Part shown: piece by piece, positions 35,408-44,088 of the stretch
Position numbering within the stretch: position 1 is the stretch's first letter
Layout of the letters: every line of letters starts with the position of its first letter
Made by a program: the position numbers and the translations under genes
Assembly: GCA_013373015.1 (NCBI GenBank)
Contig: JABXIQ010000006.1
Location: 1-64,000, forward strand
Reading direction: 5' to 3'
DNA length: 64,000 bases
Origin: Kangiellaceae bacterium
GTDB lineage: Bacteria > Pseudomonadota > Gammaproteobacteria > Enterobacterales > Kangiellaceae
The notes under the pieces: model-generated
The model's database searches: none
What the model saw: only the letters and a program-made list of their open reading frames with translations
Told to the model about the DNA's origin: nothing

Positions 35408-36259
35408 ATGCTCAGACTAACCATAATATTTGTATTATCTCTGCTACCAGTAGCAATATTAAATGCTAAAGAGCCAGAACCTTATAAACTGCCTAGAACA
35501 GAAGTCATACCAATCCAAGAGTCTAAAACAAAAAAACAATATGAACTTTATATTAAACTCCCAGAGGAATACTCAAAAAACAAGAATAAAAAGTATCCAG
35601 TAATATATTTTACTGATGCAGTATGGCATATCGAAATACTATCTGCTGCAACTGCATTTCTAATGGAAGACGTAATTCTAGTAGGTATTTCTTGGCAAAA
35701 AGATATTGAAGAGCAGCTTTTATTAGAGGAAGGCCCCCAGGCAAGTCGCTATAGAGATTACTCGATTAGCAAGTCCAGCAAACCGGAAGTGCAGTCAAAG
35801 TACCAATTAGGACAGGCCAATAAACACTTAAATTTTGTTCGCAAGGACGTGTTTGAGTACGTCGAAAGACACTATCGCACCGCTCCTAACAATCGAACTT
35901 ATTTTGGTTACTCTCTTGGAGGGCTTTTCGGGGCCTACACTCTAGTGGTCCAACCGGACACATTTAATAACTACATTTTAGGGAGCCCTTCCCTTTGGAA
36001 AGGTAATCCTAAACTTTCTTTAATTGCTTCAAACCATCTGCCTCACTATAAGGATAAAGATGTAAACATTTTCATTTCTTATGGTGAGTTAGAACAAAAG
36101 TTAAGTGTTCATATTGAAACATTTATCACTCTACTAAAAGAGCATGATCTACATGTTCATCGTTTAGTAGTTGAATCTTCTGACCACGGAACAGCATTCC
36201 CGACCACTGGCATCGAAAGCATTAGGTGGCTTTCAGATTTAGAGCCTAATAGTAAATAA
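35408..36259 (+). CDS. Exported alpha/beta-hydrolase, esterase D / Fes-like
   Basis: A signal peptide covers about residues 1-20 (ending ILNAKE). The mature enzyme has the opening of Fes/IroE-type esterases, YELYIKLPEEYSK and YPVIYFTDAVWH, the nucleophile elbow GYSLGG near residue 168, and a C-terminal histidine in SSDHGTAFP. Such periplasmic esterases cleave siderophores or other esters; no siderophore gene is nearby. A truncated relative lies at 38,841. An AAAGG ribosome binding site precedes the ATG. Confidence 0.85.
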   Translation: MLRLTIIFVLSLLPVAILNAKEPEPYKLPRTEVIPIQESKTKKQYELYIKLPEEYSKNKNKKYPVIYFTDAVWHIEILSAATAFLMEDVILVGISWQKDIEEQLLLEEGPQASRYRDYSISKSSKPEVQSKYQLGQANKHLNFVRKDVFEYVERHYRTAPNNRTYFGYSLGGLFGAYTLVVQPDTFNNYILGSPSLWKGNPKLSLIASNHLPHYKDKDVNIFISYGELEQKLSVHIETFITLLKEHDLHVHRLVVESSDHGTAFPTTGIESIRWLSDLEPNSK

Positions 36260-36284
36260 CTCAGATATTATTCTATAAAAAGAT

Positions 36285-36707
36285 ATGACCATTATTGAAC
36301 ACATCAACATAACAGTACCTAACATAGATGAAGCAATAAACTTCATAAAGATAGTAGCTCCTGACTTTAAAGTAAGGAAAGATATTAGACCATCAGACAA
36401 CTACCGCTGGGCTCATATCGGAAATGACCAGTGTTATTTTGCTCTTCAAGAGCCACACCTTGACGCTGAACCTCATTATCCACTCAAATCCTATAAAAAC
36501 TATGGTGCGAATCATATATCGCTAGCTGTTGAAGATCTCGACAAAATAGAAGAACAATTAATTAAAGCTGGATACAAAAGAAGCATAGATGCTCCTAACG
36601 AGAAATTTAGAAAAAGATTATATTTTTTTGATTCCACTGGTTTTGAATGGGAGTTAGTAGAGTATTTTTCCAACGACCCAGATGAAATGTTCTTGTATGA
36701 GGGCTGA
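36285..36707 (+). CDS. VOC family protein
   Basis: The 140-residue protein starts IEHINITVPNIDEAINFIKIVAPDFKVR and has GANHISLAVEDLDKIEEQLIKAGYK followed by RLYFFDSTGFEWELVEY, the paired VOC modules with plausible metal ligands at His5 and the final Glu. Substrate unknown. It lies 25 nt after the esterase gene and before a beta-propeller lipoprotein gene, all in one direction. Confidence 0.82.
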   Translation: MTIIEHINITVPNIDEAINFIKIVAPDFKVRKDIRPSDNYRWAHIGNDQCYFALQEPHLDAEPHYPLKSYKNYGANHISLAVEDLDKIEEQLIKAGYKRSIDAPNEKFRKRLYFFDSTGFEWELVEYFSNDPDEMFLYEG

Positions 36708-36744
36708 ATAACCATATAAGCACCAGTAAAACAAGGAGAGTACA

Positions 36745-37671
36745 ATGAAATTAACCTATCCATTGGTCTGTACATTCATTATTGTATTACTTAGCAATGG
36801 ATGTAGTGAAAACCGCACTAAATATACCCACGATTCTCAGCCCACTCTTGTAGGCTCTTACCTTGATCAAAAGCCGCCAGGGTTAATACCTGAAGTATTC
36901 GCTCCCGGAATAATTTCTACACGCTCTTGGGAGTATGGAGTTACCTTTTCACCTGATCTCAAAGAAATGTATTACCTCAAAGAAGATAACAAAAAAATGT
37001 GGTTTGCTACCTATCAATATAAAAATAATCACTGGCACGGCACTACCCTATCTCCAAGAGAAGGTCAGCCGTTTCTTTCTCCTAATGGCAACATAATGCA
37101 TTTAGGCAGAAGGTATAAGGAGCGTATTGGCAACGGTTGGTCTGAAGTAAAAATGCTACAAGCGCCTTTTGATAGCATTCCTATTATGCGTCTGACATCT
37201 TCATCGAAAGACACTATCTTTTTTGATGAGTTTAAAGAAGATATGACTGGCGATATACGCTACTCCACACACGAATCTGAAGGCTACTCCCCTCCTAATA
37301 TTCTTGATAGAAAAATCACCCTTGGTAAAAGCTTCCACCCCTTCATTGCTCCAGATGAATCCTATCTTATTTTTGATAGCGAAAGAGAAGGAGGCTTTGG
37401 TGACTCAGATCTTTACATCAGCTTTAAGCAGCAAGATGGCTCATGGGGCAATCCCGTCAATTTAGGGAAAGATATCAACACTGACGCATGGGAAGCTGCA
37501 GCTAGTGTAACCCCTGATGGCAAGTACCTATTTTTTCACCGAATGATAAGTCCTGGAGATGCTAATACTTTACCCAATGTAGATATTTTTTGGGTTGATG
37601 CGAAAGTTATAGAGAATCTCAAAAAAGGCCTTACCGCTTCTAGTGATCATCATCGATACAAGGATATTTAA
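36745..37671 (+). CDS. Lipoprotein with PD40/TolB-like beta-propeller repeats
   Basis: The signal ends in a lipobox LSNGC at about residues 16-20. The 308-residue protein then shows repeated phrases of the WD40-like PD40 type: YGVTFSPDLKEMYYL, QPFLSPNGNIMHL, HPFIAPDESYLIFDSEREGGFGDSDLY, and ASVTPDGKYLFFHR. These fold as blades of a propeller that binds other proteins or glycans. GGAG lies upstream. The next gene starts at the base after its stop. Confidence 0.8.
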   Translation: MKLTYPLVCTFIIVLLSNGCSENRTKYTHDSQPTLVGSYLDQKPPGLIPEVFAPGIISTRSWEYGVTFSPDLKEMYYLKEDNKKMWFATYQYKNNHWHGTTLSPREGQPFLSPNGNIMHLGRRYKERIGNGWSEVKMLQAPFDSIPIMRLTSSSKDTIFFDEFKEDMTGDIRYSTHESEGYSPPNILDRKITLGKSFHPFIAPDESYLIFDSEREGGFGDSDLYISFKQQDGSWGNPVNLGKDINTDAWEAAASVTPDGKYLFFHRMISPGDANTLPNVDIFWVDAKVIENLKKGLTASSDHHRYKDI

Positions 37672-38805
37672 ATGAATATAATTATAAGAACGCTAATTTT
37701 TTGTTTCTTATTAATAACCAACCAATCACTTCTTTCAAAAACAGTTTCTTTTACAGAACAAGATATAGCAATAGCAAACTTTATAACTCAAATAAGAAGT
37801 GATCTCCTCGATGATGATATAAACGGCAGCGTTTCTTTTTCTATAGTCAAAGAAAATAAAGTTATTCTATCGAAATCTTTTGGGCCTATTAGTAGAAAGC
37901 ACAAAATAAAAACTACTAAAAATACAATCTATCGGATTGGTTCTATTACTAAATCAATCACCGGATTCTTATTAATGCAAATGGAGCAAAAAGGGTTGCT
38001 TCACCTTGATGATCCCATTGAGAAGCACCTTCCAGAAATTCGCCAGCTCATAAATTATGATAAATATATGCCCATCACTTTCAGACACTTAGCTTCACAT
38101 ACTTCTGGCCTGGAAAGAGAGCCAAGAAGTAGAGCTGTCAACACAGGAAGTGTGAATGGTTGGGAGCTCAAAGTTTTGGAAGGTATTAAGCTTTCATCTA
38201 TTACAGCTGAGCCTGGTGCCATCTATCGTTACTCTAATATCGGTTACGCTATACTGGGCCTAGCTATCTCACGCGCTGCTGAAGAGTCATATATAAACCT
38301 AGTGGAAGCACATATATTCAAGCCCCTTGAGATGAATAGCACTTTTTTTATAATTCCGGAATCCCTCAAATCACATTTAGCGGAAGGCATTGCAGGAGGC
38401 CCTACCAGCGAATTGAACTATACCCTCCCCAACAGTGAACATAATGGGAGAGGATATAGAGTGCCCAATGGAGGCCTTTATTCCACAAGTAATGATTTGG
38501 CAAAATTTATGATAGCCTGTATGGGATACTCTAATATCATAGAACAAAAGGGTATAAAAATACTTTTAGAAACTCAAACACCATCAACAGAATTGAGAAG
38601 AAACTATAGCTTTGGTTTCCAATTAGGGAAGTACCCTGACATGCTAATGGTTGGCCACGGAGGAGCTACCCCTGGATATTCTGCACATTTCGAATTTGAA
38701 GCCAAAAACAAGTACGGTATTGTCATTCTAAGAAATTATAACTTTGGCAATACTAACCTTGATTTACGATCACATTCATTATTAAAGAAACTTTCAAAAT
38801 TCTAA
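37672..38805 (+). CDS. Exported serine hydrolase, class C beta-lactamase fold
   Basis: The 377-residue protein has an N-terminal signal and the penicillin-binding fold motifs: SxxK in IGSITKSI near residue 88, YSN in YRYSNIGYA, and HGG in GHGGATPGYSAH in place of KTG. These are typical of esterase- or peptidase-like relatives (EstB, D-aminopeptidase) rather than clinical beta-lactamases. It is co-translated with the propeller lipoprotein. A larger relative lies at 47,548. Confidence 0.85.
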   Translation: MNIIIRTLIFCFLLITNQSLLSKTVSFTEQDIAIANFITQIRSDLLDDDINGSVSFSIVKENKVILSKSFGPISRKHKIKTTKNTIYRIGSITKSITGFLLMQMEQKGLLHLDDPIEKHLPEIRQLINYDKYMPITFRHLASHTSGLEREPRSRAVNTGSVNGWELKVLEGIKLSSITAEPGAIYRYSNIGYAILGLAISRAAEESYINLVEAHIFKPLEMNSTFFIIPESLKSHLAEGIAGGPTSELNYTLPNSEHNGRGYRVPNGGLYSTSNDLAKFMIACMGYSNIIEQKGIKILLETQTPSTELRRNYSFGFQLGKYPDMLMVGHGGATPGYSAHFEFEAKNKYGIVILRNYNFGNTNLDLRSHSLLKKLSKF

Positions 38806-38840
38806 AATACACCATATAAATACTTAAGAGTCATCCATTG

Positions 38841-39632
38841 ATGAATACATTAAAAGTTATATTTACCATTACGATAGTTTTTATAAGTTTCACAGCAAGT
38901 GGATATTTTAAAAAGGTAACCATAAAATCTTTAGAACTAAATCAAATACGAGAAGTGAAGATATATAAGCTTAATATTGGAAGTAGGGACAAGAAAACTC
39001 TAACTGCTATTTATATGTTAGATGAAGGAAATGATGACGAATTACTTTTTGAAACAGCTAAAAGCTTGAATATTAAGAACCTTTTAGTCGTCGCTATTTC
39101 AAATATTGATAGAGGATACGACTTTAGGCCTCCGTATACAATGACGAGAGGTGATAATGTGCGTCCTGGAAATGGCAAAAAATTTGTATCTTTCATTAAG
39201 AGTGAGTTAATCCCCTTTATTGATAAAAAGTATGGAAAACCCTCGTAACAATTACTATTTGGACATTCGTTAGGTGGCTCCTTTGCGACCTATTTTCTAA
39301 GTCAAAGCCCTGAACTATTCACAGGATATGCTATTTTCAGCCCAGCTTTTATTTATGAAGAGACCGCAGAAAAGTCAACTGAGCGTTTGTTTAAAGAGTT
39401 GTCTTTAGTTTTTGATAATCGTGAACTCCCAAAGAAAATTTACATGAGTGTTGGTGCAAAGGAAAGAAATGCTTTTATTGATTCATATAAAACAATATCG
39501 GAATTTTTGAACTCAAAAATTCCAAACACCGTCAATTTTAGATTTGAAATCAATGCAAGAGCTGACCACATGAGTAACCCTGAAGTATCTCTTAGAAGTG
39601 CTTTGCAATACCTTCTTTTGTCTCCTCTCTAA
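38841..39632 (+). pseudogene. Esterase (alpha/beta-hydrolase) broken by an in-frame stop
   Basis: A TAA at 39246-39248 interrupts one continuous frame. Before it are an N-terminal signal and VYKLNIGSRDKK...AIYMLDEGN, and directly after it QLLFGHSLGGSFATYFLSQSPELF, which carries the nucleophile elbow. The frame then runs on to 39632 with VGAKERNAF and ARADHMSNP. The stop falls just where intact relatives have the residue before the serine motif. One base change (for example from CAA) explains it. A sequencing error or recoding cannot be excluded. The 136-residue upstream part alone would lack the catalytic serine. Confidence 0.8.
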
Positions 39633-39658
39633 GAATCACCGATTGTTTCAGTCTAGTT

Positions 39659-39706
39659 ATTGACAAAAAGTGTATCACACCATATAGTACACCACATGGG
39701 GTACTA
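39659..39706 (+). promoter_or_regulatory. Promoter and operator of the second ArsR gene
   Basis: TTGACA at 39659 and TATAGT at 39683 are spaced by 18 nt. The inverted repeat TAGTACACC ... GGGTACTA at 39685-39706 overlaps the -10 box and the start codon. A related site lies at 40511 before the second SRPBCC gene. The start of transcription predicted from the -10 box is within a base or two of the ATG at 39696. Confidence 0.6.
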
Positions 39707-40031
39707 TAATGATTCGCAAATCAATAAAATCTTTTCGGCTTTGTCTGATCCGACTCGCCGCGAAATGATAAACCGCCTAAGACATGGTGATATGTCCGTT
39801 TCAGAGCTATCACAGCCCTTTTCTATCGGCAAATCGGCGATCACCAAGCACCTTAAAGCATTAGAAGCAGCGGGTTTAATGAGCAGACGCATAGCAGGCA
39901 GAGTACACCACTGCCATTTAGAACTAGAAGCATTAAAAACCGCCTACGAGTGGCTATCTTTTTACCAAAATTTTTGGGACAACAAACTGGAAGCACTCGA
40001 TAATTTCGTTACCAAAAACAAGGATCCTTAG
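39696..40031 (+). CDS. ArsR-family transcriptional regulator
   Basis: The 111-residue protein has INKIFSALSDPTRREMINRLRHGDMSVSELSQPFSIGKSAITKHLKALEAAGLM, a classic ArsR winged helix without metal ligands. A further-upstream TTG start would place the promoter -35 box inside the coding region, so I start at the ATG at 39696, which lies in the operator and implies a leaderless message. It precedes two SRPBCC genes and probably controls both. Confidence 0.85.
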   Translation: MGYYNDSQINKIFSALSDPTRREMINRLRHGDMSVSELSQPFSIGKSAITKHLKALEAAGLMSRRIAGRVHHCHLELEALKTAYEWLSFYQNFWDNKLEALDNFVTKNKDP

Positions 40032-40036
40032 TAGAT

Positions 40037-40495
40037 ATGCAAGAAGCACTGTTAACACTTAAGGTTGAGCGCAGAATAAAAGCCTCTCCTGAACAATTAT
40101 TTCTTGCATGGACCACTCCTGAGTTTCTTGCTCAATGGTTTGCCCCCACTGGTTTTGAAGTTATAGAAGCATCCGTTGATTTGACAGTAGGCGGGGCCTA
40201 CTCAATATCGATTATTAATTCTGACCAAGAAGTTACTAAGCACTTTGGAACTTACATTAAGATAACCTCTCCATCAGAATTAGTCTTTACTTGGGAACTT
40301 GAAAACCAACAGTGTCAAGGCAGTATTGGTCAATGTGCTACCACTTTGGTAACCGTCACATTCAAAGCTGATAATGATACGACTCTAGTTTCGATAACCC
40401 ACGAACAGCTGCCTACACAAGAGTCATTCGATGGCCATCAATTTGGCTGGAACGGTTGCTTGGATACCTTGGAAAAGGTTATAGCACAGATTTAA
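40037..40495 (+). CDS. SRPBCC (AHSA1-like) protein
   Basis: The 152-residue protein has VERRIKASPEQLFLAWTTPEFLAQWFAPTGFEV (about residues 10-42), LTVGGAYSI and the closing FGWNGCLDTLEKVI. It begins 5 nt after the ArsR stop codon, so it is in the same operon. Ligand unknown. A separate operator-like site follows it, before the next gene. Confidence 0.85.
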   Translation: MQEALLTLKVERRIKASPEQLFLAWTTPEFLAQWFAPTGFEVIEASVDLTVGGAYSISIINSDQEVTKHFGTYIKITSPSELVFTWELENQQCQGSIGQCATTLVTVTFKADNDTTLVSITHEQLPTQESFDGHQFGWNGCLDTLEKVIAQI

Positions 40496-40510
40496 ATTTT
40501 TTTGACACAA

Positions 40511-40532
40511 TAGTACACCGATAGGCGTACAA
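40511..40532. promoter_or_regulatory. Second ArsR-type operator
   Basis: TAGTACACC is identical to the left arm of the 39685 site, and GGCGTAC resembles its right arm; both sites are 22 bases. TTGACA at 40502 lies just upstream, so this may be a second promoter under the same repressor. The -10 box is weak. Confidence 0.5.
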
Positions 40533-40542
40533 AGGAGATGAT

Positions 40543-40968
40543 ATGTATAGCATAGATCACAGAATTACCGTAGAAACTTCACCCAAAAAGCTGCATAAAG
40601 CCCTAACTAAACCCGAAGAGCTTAGTCAGTGGTGGACAAAAGCCACTTTCACAGAAAAGCCCTCACCTACTTTGAACTTCCACTTCGGTGAGAATCATCG
40701 TGTCGATATGCAGGTAATTGATAGCTCGCCTAATAAAATCACTTGGCAATGTAGCGAAGGACCGTGGGTTGGCATAGGTCAATTTGAATGGAATATCGCG
40801 CCAGATGAAAGAGGCTCAGTGCTGACATTTACTCACTCAGGCTGGGAAAGCATTGATGATTTTCATCGTCACTGCAATTCAAAATGGGGCTTCTTTCTAG
40901 GAGTTAGCTTAAAAAATTTCCTAGAAACTGGAACTGGTACTCCATCGCCGAATGAGCCTAATATCTAA
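40543..40968 (+). CDS. SRPBCC (AHSA1-like) protein
   Basis: The 141-residue protein starts IDHRITVETSPKKLHKALTKPEELSQWWTKATF and has WVGIGQFEWNIAPDERGSVLTFTHSGW, typical of AHSA1 domains. AAAGGAG precedes the ATG. It probably can be transcribed both with the ArsR gene and from its own operator-bearing promoter. Ligand unknown. Confidence 0.85.
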   Translation: MYSIDHRITVETSPKKLHKALTKPEELSQWWTKATFTEKPSPTLNFHFGENHRVDMQVIDSSPNKITWQCSEGPWVGIGQFEWNIAPDERGSVLTFTHSGWESIDDFHRHCNSKWGFFLGVSLKNFLETGTGTPSPNEPNI

Positions 40969-40975
40969 CACTTTT

Positions 40976-40999
40976 GCTCTCCAAAATCCTTTGGAGAGC
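40976..40999. terminator. Perfect 10-bp hairpin, probable terminator
   Basis: GCTCTCCAAA pairs exactly with TTTGGAGAGC around ATCC, 8 nt after the SRPBCC stop. The following T-run is short, so strength is uncertain. Confidence 0.55.
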
Positions 41000-41032
41000 T
41001 TAACATTGTAAATCTTAAACCATTGGTTATGA

Positions 41033-42010
41033 CTAATTGTCTAAACTGCCTGATAACCAACTCATCACATTTAAGACGAACTGCTCATTATCTTTGGCCT
41101 CAGGGTGATTTAAGCCGTAACGACTAACACTATCTTCTCGCTTTACCACTTGAGCTGTAAACATAGCCGCTTCACCAAAAACAGCAACGCGTCCTTTTCC
41201 ATACTTCAGCACAGCCCCTTGATAAAGATTATTTGTCGATAGGTAAGGCGTCGCTTCATCAAACTCCCAAGCATCCTTAGGTAAATATACATTCCAATCT
41301 TTGGGCATCTTCAATAATCCTATTGCGCTATCAGGCTTCGTAAATGCTTGCCCTGTGAATGTCACTACTTTGGCTATTTGTTTGTTACTATCTACAGCAT
41401 TGATGATTGGATGATTACCCAAAAGAGCTGTCTCTTTTTCAAAGCCCAAAATACCGCGCTTGTCATAATCCGGAAGAGCAAAACCATTAATAAAGCCGAA
41501 TCCAAACTCTCCAGCCAATTCAGAAACAGCTCCTGGAAAAGGCATATGATCGGCTATCAATAATAAGGAGCCGCCCTCTTGGACCCATTGAGTAAGCAGT
41601 GCTTTTTCTTGTGCCGTGAATGCTTGTTCAATTGGGAGCTTCCACGAACTTTCCTCTCCTCCTTTAATTGCATTAGCAATAACAAAAATCTCTACTTGCT
41701 CTAACAGTTTCTTATTTACAATGGAGTTTGTTGATTCAACAGCGTAACCATCTGAACTAAGTAGCTTCGCAAAAGGTTTAAAGCGCTGTTCAATAGTATG
41801 AAAATTTCCATGAGCGTTATCAACTAACACCAAAGGCTGAGAACCTTTTGAATGCTTAGGTACCTTTTTGCTGGGCTCCCAACTTTCATCGTAAGACTGA
41901 CTGCCACCATTACCATGATAATATACACTGCCAAATGCAGCAGTTTGATATGAAACCAAAATAGAGCAAACAGCACCGATAAAGCATTGTATAACTAATT
42001 GTTTATTCAT
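41033..42010 (-). CDS. Exported DUF4350/GldG-like protein (325 aa)
   Basis: A signal peptide (about residues 1-25) is followed by a domain that resembles glutamine-amidotransferase-like GldG/DUF4350 folds. LVLVDNAHGNFHTIEQRFKPFAKLLSSDGY is followed by EIFVIANAIKGG, TAQEKALLTQWVQEGGSLLLIADHMPFPGA, and a closing GKGRVAVFGEAAMFTAQ. No catalytic residues are assured. It may bind carbohydrate or act in envelope processes. GGAG precedes the ATG. It is the last gene of a minus-strand run. Confidence 0.65.
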   Translation of the reverse strand: MNKQLVIQCFIGAVCSILVSYQTAAFGSVYYHGNGGSQSYDESWEPSKKVPKHSKGSQPLVLVDNAHGNFHTIEQRFKPFAKLLSSDGYAVESTNSIVNKKLLEQVEIFVIANAIKGGEESSWKLPIEQAFTAQEKALLTQWVQEGGSLLLIADHMPFPGAVSELAGEFGFGFINGFALPDYDKRGILGFEKETALLGNHPIINAVDSNKQIAKVVTFTGQAFTKPDSAIGLLKMPKDWNVYLPKDAWEFDEATPYLSTNNLYQGAVLKYGKGRVAVFGEAAMFTAQVVKREDSVSRYGLNHPEAKDNEQFVLNVMSWLSGSLDN

Positions 42011-42039
42011 AAGTTACTCCGTAAAAAGGGATATTCGCA

Positions 42040-42555
42040 TTAATCTAATTTAATGATGGCCATAGCTTTATTTAGATATTTACTCCAGCAGATATACGAC
42101 GGGCTTATATTAAGCCGTCCAAAATAACAGTTCATGTAGTCCTTAGGCGTACTCTTCGAGAGGTGCATGGTTTTTAATAGTTCTACAGGAATGTCAATTT
42201 CCCGCCAACTTTGCTGGTTAAGGGCATCTTCAATCGCTCCGTTATCAAAACCCTTTATTTCTATAAATAGTCGTACATCACGGTTTGAATAATCTCTCCA
42301 CAGAGTAAATTCATCTACAAAAGAAGAGCCTTCTGATGCTTTCAGCAAACTTTCAATAAACTTATGGGAATCCCAAAAATACTTAGATTTTGCTAAATCG
42401 GATAACTGACGATAAGGCTCTGAATGGTTAAGGTAAATATTAAACTCTACTGACTTGTTCCCTTCTTGCTTAACGACCAAGGAAGAACAGGAAGCACTCA
42501 TTAGGCTAATACTAATAAAAAATAGACCTTTCAATTCCAGAAAGGAACTAGTCAT
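42040..42555 (-). CDS. Hypothetical exported protein, possible lipoprotein (171 aa)
   Basis: The N-terminus is hydrophobic and reaches SLMSASCSS, which could be a weak lipobox at Cys23. The rest is soluble, with WRDYSNRDVRLFIEIKGFDNG and several aromatic residues. I do not recognise a family. Its ATG overlaps the stop of the TfoX-like gene by 4 bases (ATGA), so the two are translationally coupled. Confidence 0.6.
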   Translation of the reverse strand: MTSSFLELKGLFFISISLMSASCSSLVVKQEGNKSVEFNIYLNHSEPYRQLSDLAKSKYFWDSHKFIESLLKASEGSSFVDEFTLWRDYSNRDVRLFIEIKGFDNGAIEDALNQQSWREIDIPVELLKTMHLSKSTPKDYMNCYFGRLNISPSYICWSKYLNKAMAIIKLD

Positions 42556-42917
42556 TTATTTCTCTTCTTTGATACTTTCGCTTTTGGATTAAAGTCTATC
42601 GCTAATTGGATCCAATAATTTAAATCCTTTTCGTTTTGAAATCCCCCTTCATCCACAAATACATACCCTTTCATTGGTCGGCCTGTGAAGTCCATTGGTT
42701 TCGCTCCTTTTCTTTTCAGTGCTTCTTGCTCAACTTGCGGATCTAAACGCACCATTAGCCTATCTTTTTGCTTATCCTTATCAATGTCCAAACCTATACA
42801 CATTTTGTCATTGACCATAAAACACAAGCCGCCCATCATTCTTTTTTCAACGAATTCGACATGATGTTCCATAAACCATTGCCTTAGTCGTTCTGCGGTA
42901 ACTTCTGTATAGGCCAC
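42552..42917 (-). CDS. TfoX/Sxy N-terminal domain protein
   Basis: The 121-residue protein has the TfoX-N pattern with VEKRMMGGLCFMVNDKMCIGLDIDKDKQKDRLMVRLD and a later AKPMDFTGRPMKGYVFV. Full-length Sxy/TfoX activates competence genes with CRP, but single-domain forms like this have no known role. GTG at 42917 is preferred as start because GAGGTGA lies just upstream; another GTG 9 nt earlier overlaps the preceding gene more. Confidence 0.8.
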   Translation of the reverse strand: MAYTEVTAERLRQWFMEHHVEFVEKRMMGGLCFMVNDKMCIGLDIDKDKQKDRLMVRLDPQVEQEALKRKGAKPMDFTGRPMKGYVFVDEGGFQNEKDLNYWIQLAIDFNPKAKVSKKRNK

Positions 42918-42918
42918 T

Positions 42919-43329
42919 CTACTCACCTCTTGAATAGATAAAGCCCAAGGCTATACCTGTTAGAAAGAACTGTAAGAATTGATGTGCTGAAGTTAAGAGT
43001 AAAAATTGATTAACTGGTTCAATATTTATTTTTGCGGCTGTGGCTAACACCATAACCGTTGCAACTAATAAGCCAGCTATTAAACTGAACTTAACACCCA
43101 ACACTATTGGATTACCTTGAACTTGCTTTCGGTAAAATGAAAATAGATAAGCAATAACAATGCCTTGAATTATCATTGCAGCCGTACCAAACGGCATAAT
43201 CGGCTCGGGTCTTGTTACGGCCCCCATAAGCTCGTAATCTGCTTTAAACCAAATCAAAAACCATGGATAGCTAATAGCCATGGTGATGACAAAGTAAGAC
43301 ATGGTTGCTAGTATTATTTTTTTCACCAT
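42919..43329 (-). CDS. Four-helix membrane protein (136 aa)
   Basis: Four hydrophobic segments at about residues 5-25, 45-66, 78-98 and 108-130 surround the loop AVTRPEPIMPFGTAAMI. No motif allows a function. GGAAGC precedes the ATG. It lies 9 nt after the GST gene in the same direction, so both may respond to the HxlR regulator divergent from GST. Confidence 0.65.
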   Translation of the reverse strand: MVKKIILATMSYFVITMAISYPWFLIWFKADYELMGAVTRPEPIMPFGTAAMIIQGIVIAYLFSFYRKQVQGNPIVLGVKFSLIAGLLVATVMVLATAAKINIEPVNQFLLLTSAHQFLQFFLTGIALGFIYSRGE

Positions 43330-43338
43330 TAAGCTTCC

Positions 43339-43971
43339 TTATTTAACTTTACTCATATCCATCTCTGTAGATTTCCAGTTATCTATAGAGGAGATTTCAT
43401 CGTAATAGCGACTGACATTAGGATATTTTGACCAATCAAAAGGAATCATTGGTCTAAAAATTTCAATATGTACTATTGCATAATCAGCTAGTGTTAAATG
43501 GTCCGAGACCATATATTTTCTATTTTCTAGGTGTTTATCTAAGACACTCGCAAACTCTTCTAACTTGATTGTTGCCCAGTCAAGAACAGGTTTATCGCCT
43601 TCCATATTTAAAAATTGTGGTTTTGCGACAGCTTCCCAAGCCACAGTTCCAAGCGCCTGATTATAGTGAGCCAGCTCCCAAGATAACCATTGATCCACTT
43701 GAGCTCTTAGTCTTACATCTTCAGGATAGAGTTCGCTACCACCAACCTTCGCGCAAAGATAACGATTTATCGCATTGGTCTCCCATAAGACAAAATCCTC
43801 ATCGACTAATGTTGGTACTTTGCCGTTAGGGTTCAGCTTTAAATACTCTTCTGTTTTGTGTTCCATTTGATAAAGACTCAGCCACTCAATATCGAGCTCA
43901 ATACCTAGATGCTTTGCCACCGACAAGACTTTACGAACATTGTTTGAACCATAAATACCGTATAACTTCAT
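43339..43971 (-). CDS. Glutathione S-transferase
   Basis: The 210-residue protein has the thioredoxin-like GST N-domain with YGIYGSNNVRKVLSVAKHLGIELDIEW, the glutathione-binding NPNGKVPTLVDEDFVLWETNAINRYL (residues about 46-71), and the helical C-domain with DHLTLADYAIVHIE. It conjugates or reduces electrophiles in the cytoplasm. It is divergent from an HxlR-family regulator, with two palindromic operators between them, so induction by an electrophile is plausible. GGGAG precedes the ATG. Confidence 0.9.
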   Translation of the reverse strand: MKLYGIYGSNNVRKVLSVAKHLGIELDIEWLSLYQMEHKTEEYLKLNPNGKVPTLVDEDFVLWETNAINRYLCAKVGGSELYPEDVRLRAQVDQWLSWELAHYNQALGTVAWEAVAKPQFLNMEGDKPVLDWATIKLEEFASVLDKHLENRKYMVSDHLTLADYAIVHIEIFRPMIPFDWSKYPNVSRYYDEISSIDNWKSTEMDMSKVK

Positions 43972-44004
43972 AATAATTTCTCCCTTACTAAGCAGATATT
44001 ATTC

Positions 44005-44049
44005 ACTTGCATTTTGCAAGTATTGATCCAGTGCTTGCAAATTGCAAGT
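44005..44049. promoter_or_regulatory. Two tandem HxlR-type operators
   Basis: The perfect palindrome ACTTGCATTTTGCAAGT at 44005-44021 and the near-identical GCTTGCAAATTGCAAGT at 44033-44049 have centres 28 bp apart. They lie between the GST and HxlR genes, close to the GST start. Tandem palindromes next to an HxlR gene are the usual autoregulated layout. Confidence 0.7.
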
Positions 44050-44088
44050 AATATTGTCTCAACAGTTAATGCAGGTTATGATCTAGCT

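Noticed and set aside
37672-38805. Calling the class C-fold proteins beta-lactamases
   Set aside because: The third motif is HGG and not KTG, as in esterase or peptidase relatives.
42552-42917. Competence regulator TfoX
   Set aside because: Only the N-terminal domain is present, and there is no competence context.
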